Assembly: GCF_021916785.1 (NCBI RefSeq)
Contig: NZ_JAKCFC010000005.1
Location: forward strand, 310,001-374,000
Reading direction: 5' to 3'
Length of the DNA stretch: 64,000 bases
From: Mycolicibacterium lacusdiani
GTDB lineage: Bacteria > Actinomycetota > Actinomycetes > Mycobacteriales > Mycobacteriaceae
Notes under the pieces: model-generated
Database searches by the model: none
The model's input: the letters and a program-made list of their open reading frames with translations, nothing else
What the model was told of the DNA's origin: nothing
Part shown: one piece after another, positions 30,267-38,890 of the stretch
Layout of the letters: the number at the start of each line of letters is the position of its first letter
Position numbering within the stretch: the first letter of the stretch is position 1
Position numbers and translations under genes: made by a program

Positions 30267-31478
30267 GTGCACGGTCGCGTGGCACGGAGTGCATTTGCTC
30301 TCGGCGGCGCGGGCTTGCTTGTGCTGGCCATGGCCGGCTGCAATCAGTCCGCACCCGAGGAGAGTTCGTCGCAGTCCGACTTGAAGATCGTCGAGCAGGT
30401 CCAGATCGACCAGAACGGCGCGGAAGTCAAAGCCGCCGAGGGCGCGGCTCCCGCTGACCCCGCGGGCGACGGCAAGGCAACGTGCCCACCGGTGTCCATC
30501 GCGATGGCCGGGGCCCTCAACGGGCCGGACGCCGCTCTTGGCATCAACATCGTCAACGGCGTGCAGATGGCCATCGACAAGCACAACGCGGCGAACCCGG
30601 GCTGCCAGGTTCAGCTGAAGAAGTTCGACACCGAGGGTGACCCGCAAAAGGCCACCGCCATCGCGCCGCAGATCGTCGACGATCAGTACACGATCGGTCT
30701 GGTCGGTCCTGCCTTCTCGGGTGAGACCAAGGCGACCGGAACGGTGTTCGATCAGGCAGGCCTCGCATCCGTGACTGCATCGGCCACCAACCCGACGCTG
30801 AGCGAGAACGGGTGGAAGACGTTCTTCCGCGGACTCGCCAACGACGCGGTGCAGGGTCCGTCCGTGGCCAACTACCTCAAGAACACCATGGGGCTGAAGA
30901 AGATCTGCGTTGTCGACGACAGCACCGACTACGGTCTCGGCCTCGCCACCGCGGTGCGCGAGACGCTTGGTCCGGTCGCCGATTCGCAGTGCAACATCTC
31001 GGTCAAGAAGGGCGACAAGGACTTCTCCGCCGCGGTGACGCAGATCAACGGAGCGGCTCCCGAGGCAGTCTTCTTCGGCGGCTACTACTCCGAGGCCGCG
31101 CCGCTGGTCCAGCAGCTCAAGGACGGCGGCGTCACCGCGACGTTCGTCAGCGCCGACGGCACGAAGGATCAGCAGTTCGTGGATCAGGCAGGTGAGGCGT
31201 CCAAGGACGCACTGCTGTCCTGCCCGTGCGGTCCGGCGACGGGTTCGTTTGCCGAGGAGTACAAGCAGAAGTTCAGCGCCGACCCGGGCACGTACAGCAC
31301 CGAGGGCTATGACCTGGGCACCATCCTGCTCAAGGGCATCGACTCGGGTGCCATCACCCGCCCGGCCCTGCTGGACTTCGTCCGGAACTACAACGGCCAG
31401 GGTGTGGCTCGCAACTATCAGTGGACTCCGAATGGGGAGCTCACGACCAATCTGATCTGGATGTTCAAGGTCCAGTAG
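30267..31478 (+). CDS. livJ: Branched-chain amino-acid ABC transporter, substrate-binding lipoprotein
   Basis: A 403-residue lipoprotein with signal and lipobox LAMAGC (Cys25), then a type I periplasmic-binding fold (PVSIAMAGALNGPDAALG, LVGPAFSGETKAT, CVVDDSTDYGLG). It binds branched-chain or related amino acids outside the membrane for LivHMGF. The GTG start follows CCCGGAGG. A hairpin separates it from livH, which would allow more binding protein than permease to be made. Confidence 0.9.
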   Translation: MHGRVARSAFALGGAGLLVLAMAGCNQSAPEESSSQSDLKIVEQVQIDQNGAEVKAAEGAAPADPAGDGKATCPPVSIAMAGALNGPDAALGINIVNGVQMAIDKHNAANPGCQVQLKKFDTEGDPQKATAIAPQIVDDQYTIGLVGPAFSGETKATGTVFDQAGLASVTASATNPTLSENGWKTFFRGLANDAVQGPSVANYLKNTMGLKKICVVDDSTDYGLGLATAVRETLGPVADSQCNISVKKGDKDFSAAVTQINGAAPEAVFFGGYYSEAAPLVQQLKDGGVTATFVSADGTKDQQFVDQAGEASKDALLSCPCGPATGSFAEEYKQKFSADPGTYSTEGYDLGTILLKGIDSGAITRPALLDFVRNYNGQGVARNYQWTPNGELTTNLIWMFKVQ

Positions 31479-31495
31479 GACATTCGACGACGGGG

Positions 31496-31527
31496 ACGCG
31501 TCCGGAACAGTACGGTTCCGGACGCGT
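31496..31527 (+). terminator. Terminator-like hairpin between livJ and livH
   Basis: ACGCGTCCGGAAC (31496-31508) pairs perfectly with GTTCCGGACGCGT (31515-31527) around AGTACG, followed by TCTCGTTC. It could terminate most transcripts after livJ or stabilise the livJ 3' end. Confidence 0.7.
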
Positions 31528-31573
31528 TCTCGTTCACGACGCGAACACCACCGTCACGAGGAGCCGCCGCCGG

Positions 31574-32611
31574 ATGCCGTCCGACTGTCTTGGCGAGTAC
31601 GCATGTACTGCCGCCAACATCAACTTCAACGTCGACAATCTGCTGAATGGCTTCTGGCAGTTCACGATCGACGGGCTGTCCTGGGGTGCGATCTACGCGC
31701 TCGTCGCGGTGGGCTACACCCTGGTGTTCGGCGTGCTGCGGCTGATCAACTTCGCCCACTCCGAGATCTTCATGCTCGGCATGTTCGGCGCGTACTTCTG
31801 CCTCGACGTGATCCTCGGGTTCACCCCGAGCGGCAACGCCTACAACAAGGGCATCGCGCTGACGGTGCTGTATCTGGCGATCGCGATGATCTTCGCGATG
31901 CTGGTGTCGGGTTCGGCGGCAGTGGGATTGGAGTTCGTCGCCTATCGGCCGCTGCGCAAGCGCAATGCGCGTCCGTTGACGTTCCTCATCACCGCGATCG
32001 GCATGTCGTTCGTGCTGCAGGAGTTCGTGCACTTCATCCTGCCGCAGATCATCGACGGGTACGGCGGGTCAAACGCTCAGCAGCCGGTCGTGCTGGTGCA
32101 GCCCAAGACTCAGTTCACGATCTTCGGCGCCGCGGTGTCGAACGTGACGATCGTGATCGTCGTGGCTGCGCTGATCCTGGCCCTGCTCACCGACATCGCG
32201 ATCAACCGCACCAAGTTCGGCCGCGGAATCCGTGCAGTCGCACAGGATCCGACCACCGCGACGTTGATGGGCGTGTCCCGCGAGCGGATCATCATGACGA
32301 CGTTCCTGATCGGTGGTCTGCTCGCCGGTGCCGCCGCGCTTCTCTACACGTTGAAGGTGCCTCAGGGCATCATCTACTCGGGCGGTTTCCTGCTGGGGAT
32401 CAAGGCGTTCTCCGCCGCAGTCCTTGGCGGCATCGGGAACCTGCGCGGCGCTCTGCTGGGCGGGTTGTTGCTCGGCATCATGGAGAACTACGGCCAGGCG
32501 TTGTTCGGCACCCAATGGCGTGACGTGGTGGCGTTCGTCCTGCTGGTGCTGGTTCTGCTGATCCGCCCGACGGGCATACTCGGCGAGAGTCTGGGGAAGG
32601 CGCGAGCATGA
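31574..32611 (+). CDS. livH: Branched-chain amino-acid ABC transporter permease LivH
   Basis: A 345-residue membrane protein of the LivH family with eight or more helices and the SWGAIYALVAVGYTLVFGVLRLINFAHSE signature segment near the N-terminus. The ATG at 31574 is chosen because the upstream part of the open frame overlaps livJ and the terminator. Its N-terminal 15 residues (MPSDCLGEYACTAAN) are unusually polar with two cysteines. It overlaps livM by ATGA. Confidence 0.88.
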   Translation: MPSDCLGEYACTAANINFNVDNLLNGFWQFTIDGLSWGAIYALVAVGYTLVFGVLRLINFAHSEIFMLGMFGAYFCLDVILGFTPSGNAYNKGIALTVLYLAIAMIFAMLVSGSAAVGLEFVAYRPLRKRNARPLTFLITAIGMSFVLQEFVHFILPQIIDGYGGSNAQQPVVLVQPKTQFTIFGAAVSNVTIVIVVAALILALLTDIAINRTKFGRGIRAVAQDPTTATLMGVSRERIIMTTFLIGGLLAGAAALLYTLKVPQGIIYSGGFLLGIKAFSAAVLGGIGNLRGALLGGLLLGIMENYGQALFGTQWRDVVAFVLLVLVLLIRPTGILGESLGKARA

Positions 32612-33816
32612 GTGCGCACGACGACACCGACACGAAGAAGACGTCGACCACGGCGTCACGCCTGCTGGCACCCGGAGATGGGTTGCGGCAGTGGTGGGAC
32701 GGGCTGGGCCGGTCGCACAAGTGGGTGGTCGGCGCGATCGGCTTCACGCTGCTGGCCTTCCTGCCGCTGTACACCCCGGCGTTCCTGGACACCCCCGGCA
32801 TCAGCTTCGGTGGCACCATGGCCCAGTTCGCGATGATCGCCATCATCGCGATCGGGCTGAACGTCGTGGTGGGCCAGACGGGTCTGCTGGACCTGGGCTA
32901 CGTCGGCTTCTACGCCGTCGGCGCCTACACCGTGGCCCTTCTGACCAGTCCGGACAGTCCGTGGAACCAGATGAGCCCTAGCGGATTCTTCAGCTCGGAC
33001 TGGGCATGGCTGACCTGCGTGCCGCTGGCCATGGCGGTCACGGCGCTGGCGGGACTGATCCTTGGCACGCCCACGCTGCGACTGCGTGGCGACTACCTGG
33101 CGATCGTGACGCTCGGGTTCGGCGAGATCATCCGGCTGATGGCCGACAATCTCTCCGACGTCACCAACGGCCCGCGTGGGCTCAACCAGATCGCGTACCC
33201 GCACGTGGGGGAGAAGGAGGGCCTGCCCGACGGCGTGTTCTCCAACGGCAACTCCGCCGGCGACGCCAACTACGGCACCTGGTGGTTCTGGCTGGGCCTG
33301 CTGTTCATGGTCGGCATCCTGCTGCTGGTGGGCAACCTCGAGCGCAGCCGCGTCGGCCGTGCCTGGGTGGCGATCCGCGAGGACGAGGACGCCGCAGAGG
33401 TCATGGGCGTCAACACCTTCCGCTTCAAGCTGTGGGCCTTCGTGATCGGCGCCGCGATCGGCGGTCTGTCCGGTGCGCTGTACGCGGGGCAGGTGCAGTA
33501 CGTCGCACCGCCGACGTTCAACATCATCAACTCGATGCTGTTCCTGTGCGCCGTGGTGCTCGGTGGGCAAGGCAACAAGCTGGGCGTGATCTTCGGTGCG
33601 TTCATCATCGTCTACCTGCCCAACCGCCTCCTGGGCGTGGAGTTCATGGGCATCAACATGGGCGACCTGAAGTACCTGTTCTTCGGCCTGGCGCTGGTGG
33701 TGTTGATGATCTTCCGTCCCCAGGGCCTGTTCCCGGTGCGCCAGCAGCTCCTGGCGTATGGCAAGTCGGCCAAGAGGCTGCTGCGCAGCGCCGACGAGAC
33801 GAAGGCGGCGGCATGA
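32608..33816 (+). CDS. livM: Branched-chain amino-acid ABC transporter permease LivM
   Basis: A 402-residue permease with an N-terminal cytosolic region of about 45 residues, then the LivM core (GLNVVVGQTGLLDLGYVGFYAVGAY and the ATPase-contact segment around RVGRAWVAIREDEDAAEVMGVN). It pairs with LivH to form the channel. It overlaps livH and livG by ATGA on both sides, so the four downstream genes form one tightly coupled unit. Confidence 0.94.
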   Translation: MSAHDDTDTKKTSTTASRLLAPGDGLRQWWDGLGRSHKWVVGAIGFTLLAFLPLYTPAFLDTPGISFGGTMAQFAMIAIIAIGLNVVVGQTGLLDLGYVGFYAVGAYTVALLTSPDSPWNQMSPSGFFSSDWAWLTCVPLAMAVTALAGLILGTPTLRLRGDYLAIVTLGFGEIIRLMADNLSDVTNGPRGLNQIAYPHVGEKEGLPDGVFSNGNSAGDANYGTWWFWLGLLFMVGILLLVGNLERSRVGRAWVAIREDEDAAEVMGVNTFRFKLWAFVIGAAIGGLSGALYAGQVQYVAPPTFNIINSMLFLCAVVLGGQGNKLGVIFGAFIIVYLPNRLLGVEFMGINMGDLKYLFFGLALVVLMIFRPQGLFPVRQQLLAYGKSAKRLLRSADETKAAA

Positions 33817-34670
33817 CCGATCAGCCCGCTAACGACGAACCGTTGATCGACGAGGATCTCGCCGTCCTACACCGCGACGTGCTGGTCGCCGAGGGCGAGA
33901 CGCTGCTGGCCACCCAGGACCTGACCGTTCAATTCGGCGGTCTGACCGCACTGGACTCGGTGACGTTCGACATCAAGCGCGGGGAGATCCTCGGGCTGAT
34001 CGGCCCCAACGGCGCGGGCAAGACCACCTGCTTCAACGCGATCACCGGGGTCTACCGGCCCACGTCGGGCACCGTGCTGTTCGACGGCGCTCCGCTGGGC
34101 AAGATCAAGCGCCACGAGATCACTCGCCGCGGCATCGCCAGGACCTTTCAGAACATCCGCCTCTGGGGTGAGATGACCGCGCTGGAGAACGTGGTGGTCG
34201 GCACCGACGCCCGCCACAAGACGTCGGTACCCGGGGCTCTGGTCCGCACGCCGCGTCACCGGCGCGAGGAGCGTGACGCGATCGAACGTGCCGCTGCGCT
34301 GCTGCAGTTCGTCGGCATCGCCCATCGCGGCGAGGAGAAGGCGAAGAACCTGCCCTACGGTGATCAGCGGCGGCTGGAGATCGCCCGCGCGTTGGCCACC
34401 GAACCCAAGCTGCTGTGCCTGGACGAACCGGCTGCGGGGTTCAACCCGAGCGAGAAGTCCGCGCTCATCGAACTCATCCAGGCGATCCGCGACGACGGTT
34501 ACACGGTGTTGCTGATCGAACACGACATGCGCCTGGTCATGGGAGTCACCGACCGCATCGTGGTCCTGGAGTTCGGTCGCAAGATCGCCGACGGCCTGCC
34601 CGCGGACATCCGCGAGGACCCGAAAGTGATCGCCGCCTACCTTGGAGTGCCCGATGACGAACTCACCTGA
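33813..34670 (+). CDS. livG: Branched-chain amino-acid ABC transporter ATPase LivG
   Basis: A 285-residue ATPase with a 30-residue acidic N-terminal extension (TDQPANDEPLIDEDLAVLH). Walker A is GPNGAGKTT, signature LPYGDQRRLEIARAL (the usual LivG variant), Walker B LLCLDEPAAGFNP and switch LIEHDM. It overlaps livM by ATGA. Confidence 0.94.
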   Translation: MTDQPANDEPLIDEDLAVLHRDVLVAEGETLLATQDLTVQFGGLTALDSVTFDIKRGEILGLIGPNGAGKTTCFNAITGVYRPTSGTVLFDGAPLGKIKRHEITRRGIARTFQNIRLWGEMTALENVVVGTDARHKTSVPGALVRTPRHRREERDAIERAAALLQFVGIAHRGEEKAKNLPYGDQRRLEIARALATEPKLLCLDEPAAGFNPSEKSALIELIQAIRDDGYTVLLIEHDMRLVMGVTDRIVVLEFGRKIADGLPADIREDPKVIAAYLGVPDDELT

Positions 34671-35421
34671 CACCATCCCGGCGACCGACTCCGACCCGCG
34701 GCCGATTCTGCTCGAGGTCCGCGACGCCGTGGTCCACTACGGCCGCATCCAGGCGCTGCACGGGGTGTCGCTGACCGTCCGCGAGGGCGAACTGGTCACG
34801 CTGCTGGGCTCCAACGGCGCAGGCAAGACGACGATGATGCGGGCCATCTCCGGACTGCGGCCCTTGACGTCGGGGTCGGTGTGGTTCGACGGCCAGGACG
34901 TCTCGCGGATCAAGGCGCACCGCCGGGTCACCGACGGCCTGATCCAGGCACCCGAGGGGCGCGGGGTGTTCCCCGGCATGACCGTGGTCGAGAACCTCGA
35001 AATGGGTTGCTACGGCCGGAAGTTCCCGAGCCGCTCAGAGCATCGCGAACGGTTGGACTGGGTCCTGGAGACCTTCCCGCGTCTGGCCGAGCGCCGCAGT
35101 CAGGTCGGCGGCACGCTCTCCGGCGGCGAGCAGCAGATGCTCGCGATCGGGCGCGCGTTGATGGCGCGGCCGAAAGTGCTGCTGCTCGACGAGCCCTCGA
35201 TGGGGTTGGCGCCCATGGTGATCTCGCAGATCTTCCGGATCATCTCCGAGATCAACACCCAGGGCACGACCGTGCTGTTGGTCGAGCAGAACGCCCAGCA
35301 GGCGTTGAGCCGCTCCGACCGGGCCTACATCCTGGAGACCGGCCGCGTGACCCGCGAGGGCGTGGCCCGCGACCTGCTCTCCGACGACAGCATCCGCGCC
35401 GCCTACCTCGGCGTCGCCTAG
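34654..35421 (+). CDS. livF: Branched-chain amino-acid ABC transporter ATPase LivF
   Basis: A 255-residue ATPase with Walker A GSNGAGKTT, signature LSGGEQQMLAIGRAL, Walker B VLLLDEPSMGLAP and LVEQNA. The ATG at 34654 (MTNSPDTIPA), preceded by TTGGAG, is preferred to an in-frame start 12 bases upstream; it overlaps livG by 17 bp. Its stop codon lies inside a long palindrome shared with the convergent thiolase-like gene. Confidence 0.93.
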   Translation: MTNSPDTIPATDSDPRPILLEVRDAVVHYGRIQALHGVSLTVREGELVTLLGSNGAGKTTMMRAISGLRPLTSGSVWFDGQDVSRIKAHRRVTDGLIQAPEGRGVFPGMTVVENLEMGCYGRKFPSRSEHRERLDWVLETFPRLAERRSQVGGTLSGGEQQMLAIGRALMARPKVLLLDEPSMGLAPMVISQIFRIISEINTQGTTVLLVEQNAQQALSRSDRAYILETGRVTREGVARDLLSDDSIRAAYLGVA

Positions 35422-35476
35422 CGATTCGTGGAACATTTCCTGCGCGCACCGCGGGAAATGTTCCACGAATCGCTAG
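35418..35476. terminator. Bidirectional terminator shared by livF and the thiolase-like gene
   Basis: Bases 35418-35440 are the perfect reverse complement of 35454-35476 (23 bp), and the stem can extend inward by four pairs including one G-U, leaving the loop 35445-35449. The arms contain both stop codons: livF TAG at 35419-35421 and the minus-strand TAG at 35473-35475. Confidence 0.9.
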
Positions 35477-36708
35477 CGGGCGACGATCACCGACGAACCG
35501 TGGCCGAACAGGCCCTGATTCGCGGTGATGCCGACCTTCGCACCCTCGACCTGCCTGCCGGTGGCCTTACCCTTGAGCTGCCAGGTGAGTTCGCAGATCT
35601 GCGCTATCGCCTGAGCGGGAATGGCCTCGCCGAAGCATGCCAGCCCGCCGGACGGGTTCACCGGCACGCGGCCACCGATCGTGGTCGCCCCGCTGCGCAG
35701 CAGCTGCTCCGCCTCGCCCCTGGCGCACAGACCGAGGTGCTCGTACCAGTCCAGCTCCAGCGCCGTCGACAGGTCGTAGACCTCGGCCAGGCTGACGTCC
35801 TCGGGCCCGATGCCCGCCTCGGCATAGGCCGCGTCGAGGATCTGGTCCTTGAACACTCGGTCGGGGCCCGGCACCACGGCGGTCGAATCCGTTGCGATGT
35901 CCGGTAATTCGGGCAGGTGCTGGGGGTAGCGCGGCGTCACCGTGGACACTGCGCGCACCGACGGCACGCCTTCCAGTGAGCCGAGGTGCTTCTCGGCGAA
36001 GGACTTGCTCGCGACGATCAGTGCAGCCGCTCCATCGGACGTCGCGCAGATGTCGAGTTGTCGCAACGGGTCCGAGACGACGGGGCTGGCCAGCACGTCC
36101 TCGACCGCGGATTCCTTGCGGTAGCGGGCATTTGGGTTCTGTAGGCCGTGGCGGGAGTTCTTGACCTTGACCTGCGCGAAGTCCACTGACGTCGCGCCGT
36201 AGAGGTCCATCCGGCGGCGAGCCAGTAGTGCGAAGTACACCGGGTTCATCGCGCCGATGAGGTGGAAGCGTTGCCAGTCCGGGTCGTTCTTGCGCTCTCC
36301 GCCGACGGGCGCGAACGCTCCCTTGGGCGTGGTGTCGGCGCCGATCACCAGGGCGACGTCGCAGAAGCCGGCCAGGATCTGAGCGCGCGCGCTCTGCAGC
36401 GCCTGCGAACCGCTGGCGCAGGCGGCGTAGCTCGAGCTGACGGGCACGCCGTTCCAACCGAGCTTCTGGGCGAACGTCGACCCGGCGATGAAGCCCGGGT
36501 AGCCGTTGCGAATCGTATCGGCGCCTGCCACCAATTCGATCTGGCGCCAGTCGAGTCCGGCCTCGGCCAGTGCGGCGCGGGCGGCGACGACGCCGTATTC
36601 GGTGAAGTCGCGTCCCCACTTGCCCCAGGGGTGCATGCCGGCGCCGAGGATGTAGAGCGGTTCCGGCGGGCCGGAGCGCAGCGACTGGGGGGATGTATCC
36701 GGCGTCAT
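35473..36708 (-). CDS. Thiolase-like lipid-transfer/acetyl-CoA acetyltransferase family protein (Rv1627c-like)
   Basis: A 411-residue thiolase-superfamily protein of the SCP-x/nonspecific lipid-carrier branch. The active-site Cys is in SSYAACASGSQAL, and the C-terminal GLFGHGSSVIVAR is typical. The usual GHP histidine motif is replaced by GGLACFGEAIPA, as in this branch, so classical thiolysis is uncertain. Rv1627c-type proteins are linked to CoA-ester or sterol side-chain chemistry by homology only. The ATG at 36708 overlaps the stop of the OB-fold gene as ATGA, so the two probably form a complex. Confidence 0.88.
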   Translation of the reverse strand: MTPDTSPQSLRSGPPEPLYILGAGMHPWGKWGRDFTEYGVVAARAALAEAGLDWRQIELVAGADTIRNGYPGFIAGSTFAQKLGWNGVPVSSSYAACASGSQALQSARAQILAGFCDVALVIGADTTPKGAFAPVGGERKNDPDWQRFHLIGAMNPVYFALLARRRMDLYGATSVDFAQVKVKNSRHGLQNPNARYRKESAVEDVLASPVVSDPLRQLDICATSDGAAALIVASKSFAEKHLGSLEGVPSVRAVSTVTPRYPQHLPELPDIATDSTAVVPGPDRVFKDQILDAAYAEAGIGPEDVSLAEVYDLSTALELDWYEHLGLCARGEAEQLLRSGATTIGGRVPVNPSGGLACFGEAIPAQAIAQICELTWQLKGKATGRQVEGAKVGITANQGLFGHGSSVIVAR

Positions 36709-37175
36709 GCGATCCTCCAGGCGTAGACGCTGCGCACGAAGCCGTCCTCGTCGGTGTACAGCGGCATCGTGGTCAGCTCCATCTCCATGCCGACCTTCAG
36801 GTCGGCGGCCAGCGTCCCGTCGACGACCTTGCCGAGGACGATCAAGCCCTCGTCGGCGAGTTCCACCGCGGCGATGGCGAAGGGCTCGAAGGACTCCTGT
36901 GCGGGATACGGGGCGGGTGGCGGATAACGGTTCTCGGTGTAACTCCACACCGTGCCGCGCCGCGAGATCGGCACTTGGGCCAGGTCGTCGCCGTCACATC
37001 CGGGGTTCGGGCAGTTGTTGGCCCGCGGGGGGAAGACGTAGGTGCTGCACTGTGTGCACTTGCCCGCGATCAGCGAGGTGGCGCCTGAATCGTCCTGACT
37101 CCACCAACCGTCGATGGCCGGTAGTTGCGTTGCGGCATCGGTATCACCTGGCACCCGGTCAGCGTAAACGATCAT
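36705..37175 (-). CDS. Zn-ribbon/OB-fold (DUF35) acyl-CoA-associated protein (Rv1628c-like)
   Basis: A 156-residue protein with the DUF35 architecture: an N-terminal helix, a rubredoxin-like zinc ribbon with Cys40, Cys43, Cys55 and Cys60, and an OB fold from about residue 70. Such proteins pair with thiolase-like partners, often encoded next door, and can complete or regulate their active sites. The ATG at 37175 starts MIVYADRVPGD. Confidence 0.88.
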   Translation of the reverse strand: MIVYADRVPGDTDAATQLPAIDGWWSQDDSGATSLIAGKCTQCSTYVFPPRANNCPNPGCDGDDLAQVPISRRGTVWSYTENRYPPPAPYPAQESFEPFAIAAVELADEGLIVLGKVVDGTLAADLKVGMEMELTTMPLYTDEDGFVRSVYAWRIA

Positions 37176-37203
37176 GGGCGCGGAACTGAAACGTGTTGCA
37201 GTT

Positions 37204-37923
37204 TCACCGGCGGGCGACGTCGAGCAGGATCTGCAGCAGATCGTCGGGCTTGTCGCGCATCAGGTTGTGCTTGCCGTTCAGTTCGTGGCAGTTCCATCGG
37301 GGGTCGTCGCGCACCCGGTCATACGAGCGCCGAAGCGGGGACTCTCCGGGCCAGTCCAGGGCGTAGACGTATTCGAGGCGGCGGAACCGGTCGAGAGTGC
37401 CGCTCACCCGCAGTCGCTGGAGCACGCTCGCCAGGGGGTGGGCCGTGGCCCGCTCGTCGAAGAAGGGCAGGGGAGGCACGCCGAACCCGCTGTCGTCGAG
37501 CCCGACGTACCACCGTCGTTCGTCCTCGTCGACGACGTCCCAACACGACTCGCCGTCGTGCGCCACCACGGCGTCGAGGAAGACGAGCGCGTCGACGCGG
37601 CACCGGCGTCCCGACGCGTCGTCCGCGCGTGCGATCCGGTCGGCGGCCCCGGTGATGACCATTCCGCCGTAGGAGTGCCCGACCAGGACCAGGTCGCCGT
37701 CCGGCGCGTCGTTCTCGATGGCTGCGACGACGTCGGTGACGTGGGTGTCGAGGTTGACCCCGCCGTGGAGCAGGTGCGCCCGCTCGGCCACGCCGCTCAG
37801 CGTCACCGCGAGTACCCGGTGACCCGCCTCGCGTAGAGACGCCGCCAGGTCGTCGAAACACCAGGCCCCGTGGCACATTCCGGGGACCAGGACGAAGGTG
37901 CTGCCGTTGGGGTTCGTGGACAT
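37204..37923 (-). CDS. Alpha/beta-fold hydrolase
   Basis: A 239-residue hydrolase similar to the esterase/hydroxynitrile-lyase-like branch: oxyanion region FVLVPGMCHGAWCFDD, nucleophile elbow VGHSYGGMV (Ser near residue 84), late Asp and terminal HNLMRDKPDDL containing the likely catalytic His. It is probably cytosolic. It is transcribed divergently from a LysR regulator 70 bp away, so it is the prime candidate target. Confidence 0.85.
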   Translation of the reverse strand: MSTNPNGSTFVLVPGMCHGAWCFDDLAASLREAGHRVLAVTLSGVAERAHLLHGGVNLDTHVTDVVAAIENDAPDGDLVLVGHSYGGMVITGAADRIARADDASGRRCRVDALVFLDAVVAHDGESCWDVVDEDERRWYVGLDDSGFGVPPLPFFDERATAHPLASVLQRLRVSGTLDRFRRLEYVYALDWPGESPLRRSYDRVRDDPRWNCHELNGKHNLMRDKPDDLLQILLDVARR

Positions 37924-37946
37924 GACTTCAGCGTGGAAGCGTCCGC

Positions 37947-37995
37947 ATCATAAGTCCAATAGCGGTTGTCTCCTCAAACTATAATCAACGATTAT
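37947..37995. promoter_or_regulatory. Divergent promoter region with operator-like palindrome (hydrolase / lysR)
   Basis: On the plus strand TATAAT (37980-37985) lies 8 bp before the A of the lysR ATG, so transcription should begin at or next to the start codon (leaderless). ATAATC-AAC-GATTAT (37981-37995) is a 6-bp perfect dyad covering both the -10 box and the start codon. On the minus strand TATGAT (complement of 37947-37952) is a plausible -10 for the hydrolase. Confidence 0.65.
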
Positions 37996-38881
37996 GGAGC
38001 TGCGTCAGCTCGAATATGTGGTCGCCGTGGCGGAAGAGGCCAACTTCACCCGCGCGGCAGGTCGCGTCCACGTCGCGCAACCGGCGGTGAGTGCGCAGAT
38101 CGCCCGCCTCGAGCGCGAACTCGGCGAACCGCTCTTCGATCGGGGCAAGCGCGAGGTGCGACTCACGGCGGCCGGCTCGGCGCTGCTGCCGCATGCCCGC
38201 GCCGCGCTCGCTGCGGTCGCCGCCGCGCGCACCGCAGTCGACGAACTCGGCCAACTGGTCCGTGGCTCGGTCGCGATCGGTGCGGTGACCGCACACGACG
38301 TCGACCTTCCCGCACTGCTGGCGGAGTTCCACGTCGCGCACCCTGGCGTCGACATCTCGCTGGGCAGCGACGACTCCGACGCGCTGATCGATGGCATCCG
38401 CACGGGGCGACTCGACGTGGCCATCGTGTCGGTCTCCGACCACCTCCCGGACGGGCTCGCGGCCGAGGTGGTGACAGATCAGCGCATCGTCGCAGCGGTC
38501 GGCGCGGCAGACCCGTGGGTGCGACGGCGCACCATTGCCGTCGAAGACTTGGCGGAACGGCCCGTCATCGCCTTGCCGCCGGGCACGGGCATCCGCCGTC
38601 GGTTCGATCAGGCGTGCGCGGCGGCAGGCGTCTCGGTCCGGGTGGCGTTCGAGGCGTCGACGCCGGCTGCATTGGCCGACCTTGCGGAGCGTGGCCTGGG
38701 CGTCGCGCTGCTCCCGGAGATGGCCGCGACGGCGCGACCCGGCCTGCACGTGCTGCCGATCGTGCCGGAACTACGGGGCCGCCTGGTCTTCGCCTGGCGT
38801 GCAGACGGGCCGATGAGCCCGGCGGCGCGGGTTCTGGTCGAGATGGCTCGGCGTCGACTGCGCGTCGGACCCGATGAATAG
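37994..38881 (+). CDS. LysR-family transcriptional regulator
   Basis: A 295-residue regulator with the LysR winged helix at the N-terminus (MELRQLEYVVAVAEEANFTRAAGRVHVAQPAVSAQIARLERELG) and a type 2 periplasmic-like effector domain from about residue 90 (GSVAIGAVTAHDVDLPALLAEFH). It probably controls the divergent hydrolase and itself. It lies only 9 bp before polA, so readthrough into polA is possible. It is not part of the M. tuberculosis gene order here. Confidence 0.92.
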   Translation: MELRQLEYVVAVAEEANFTRAAGRVHVAQPAVSAQIARLERELGEPLFDRGKREVRLTAAGSALLPHARAALAAVAAARTAVDELGQLVRGSVAIGAVTAHDVDLPALLAEFHVAHPGVDISLGSDDSDALIDGIRTGRLDVAIVSVSDHLPDGLAAEVVTDQRIVAAVGAADPWVRRRTIAVEDLAERPVIALPPGTGIRRRFDQACAAAGVSVRVAFEASTPAALADLAERGLGVALLPEMAATARPGLHVLPIVPELRGRLVFAWRADGPMSPAARVLVEMARRRLRVGPDE

Positions 38882-38890
38882 AGTGAGGGC

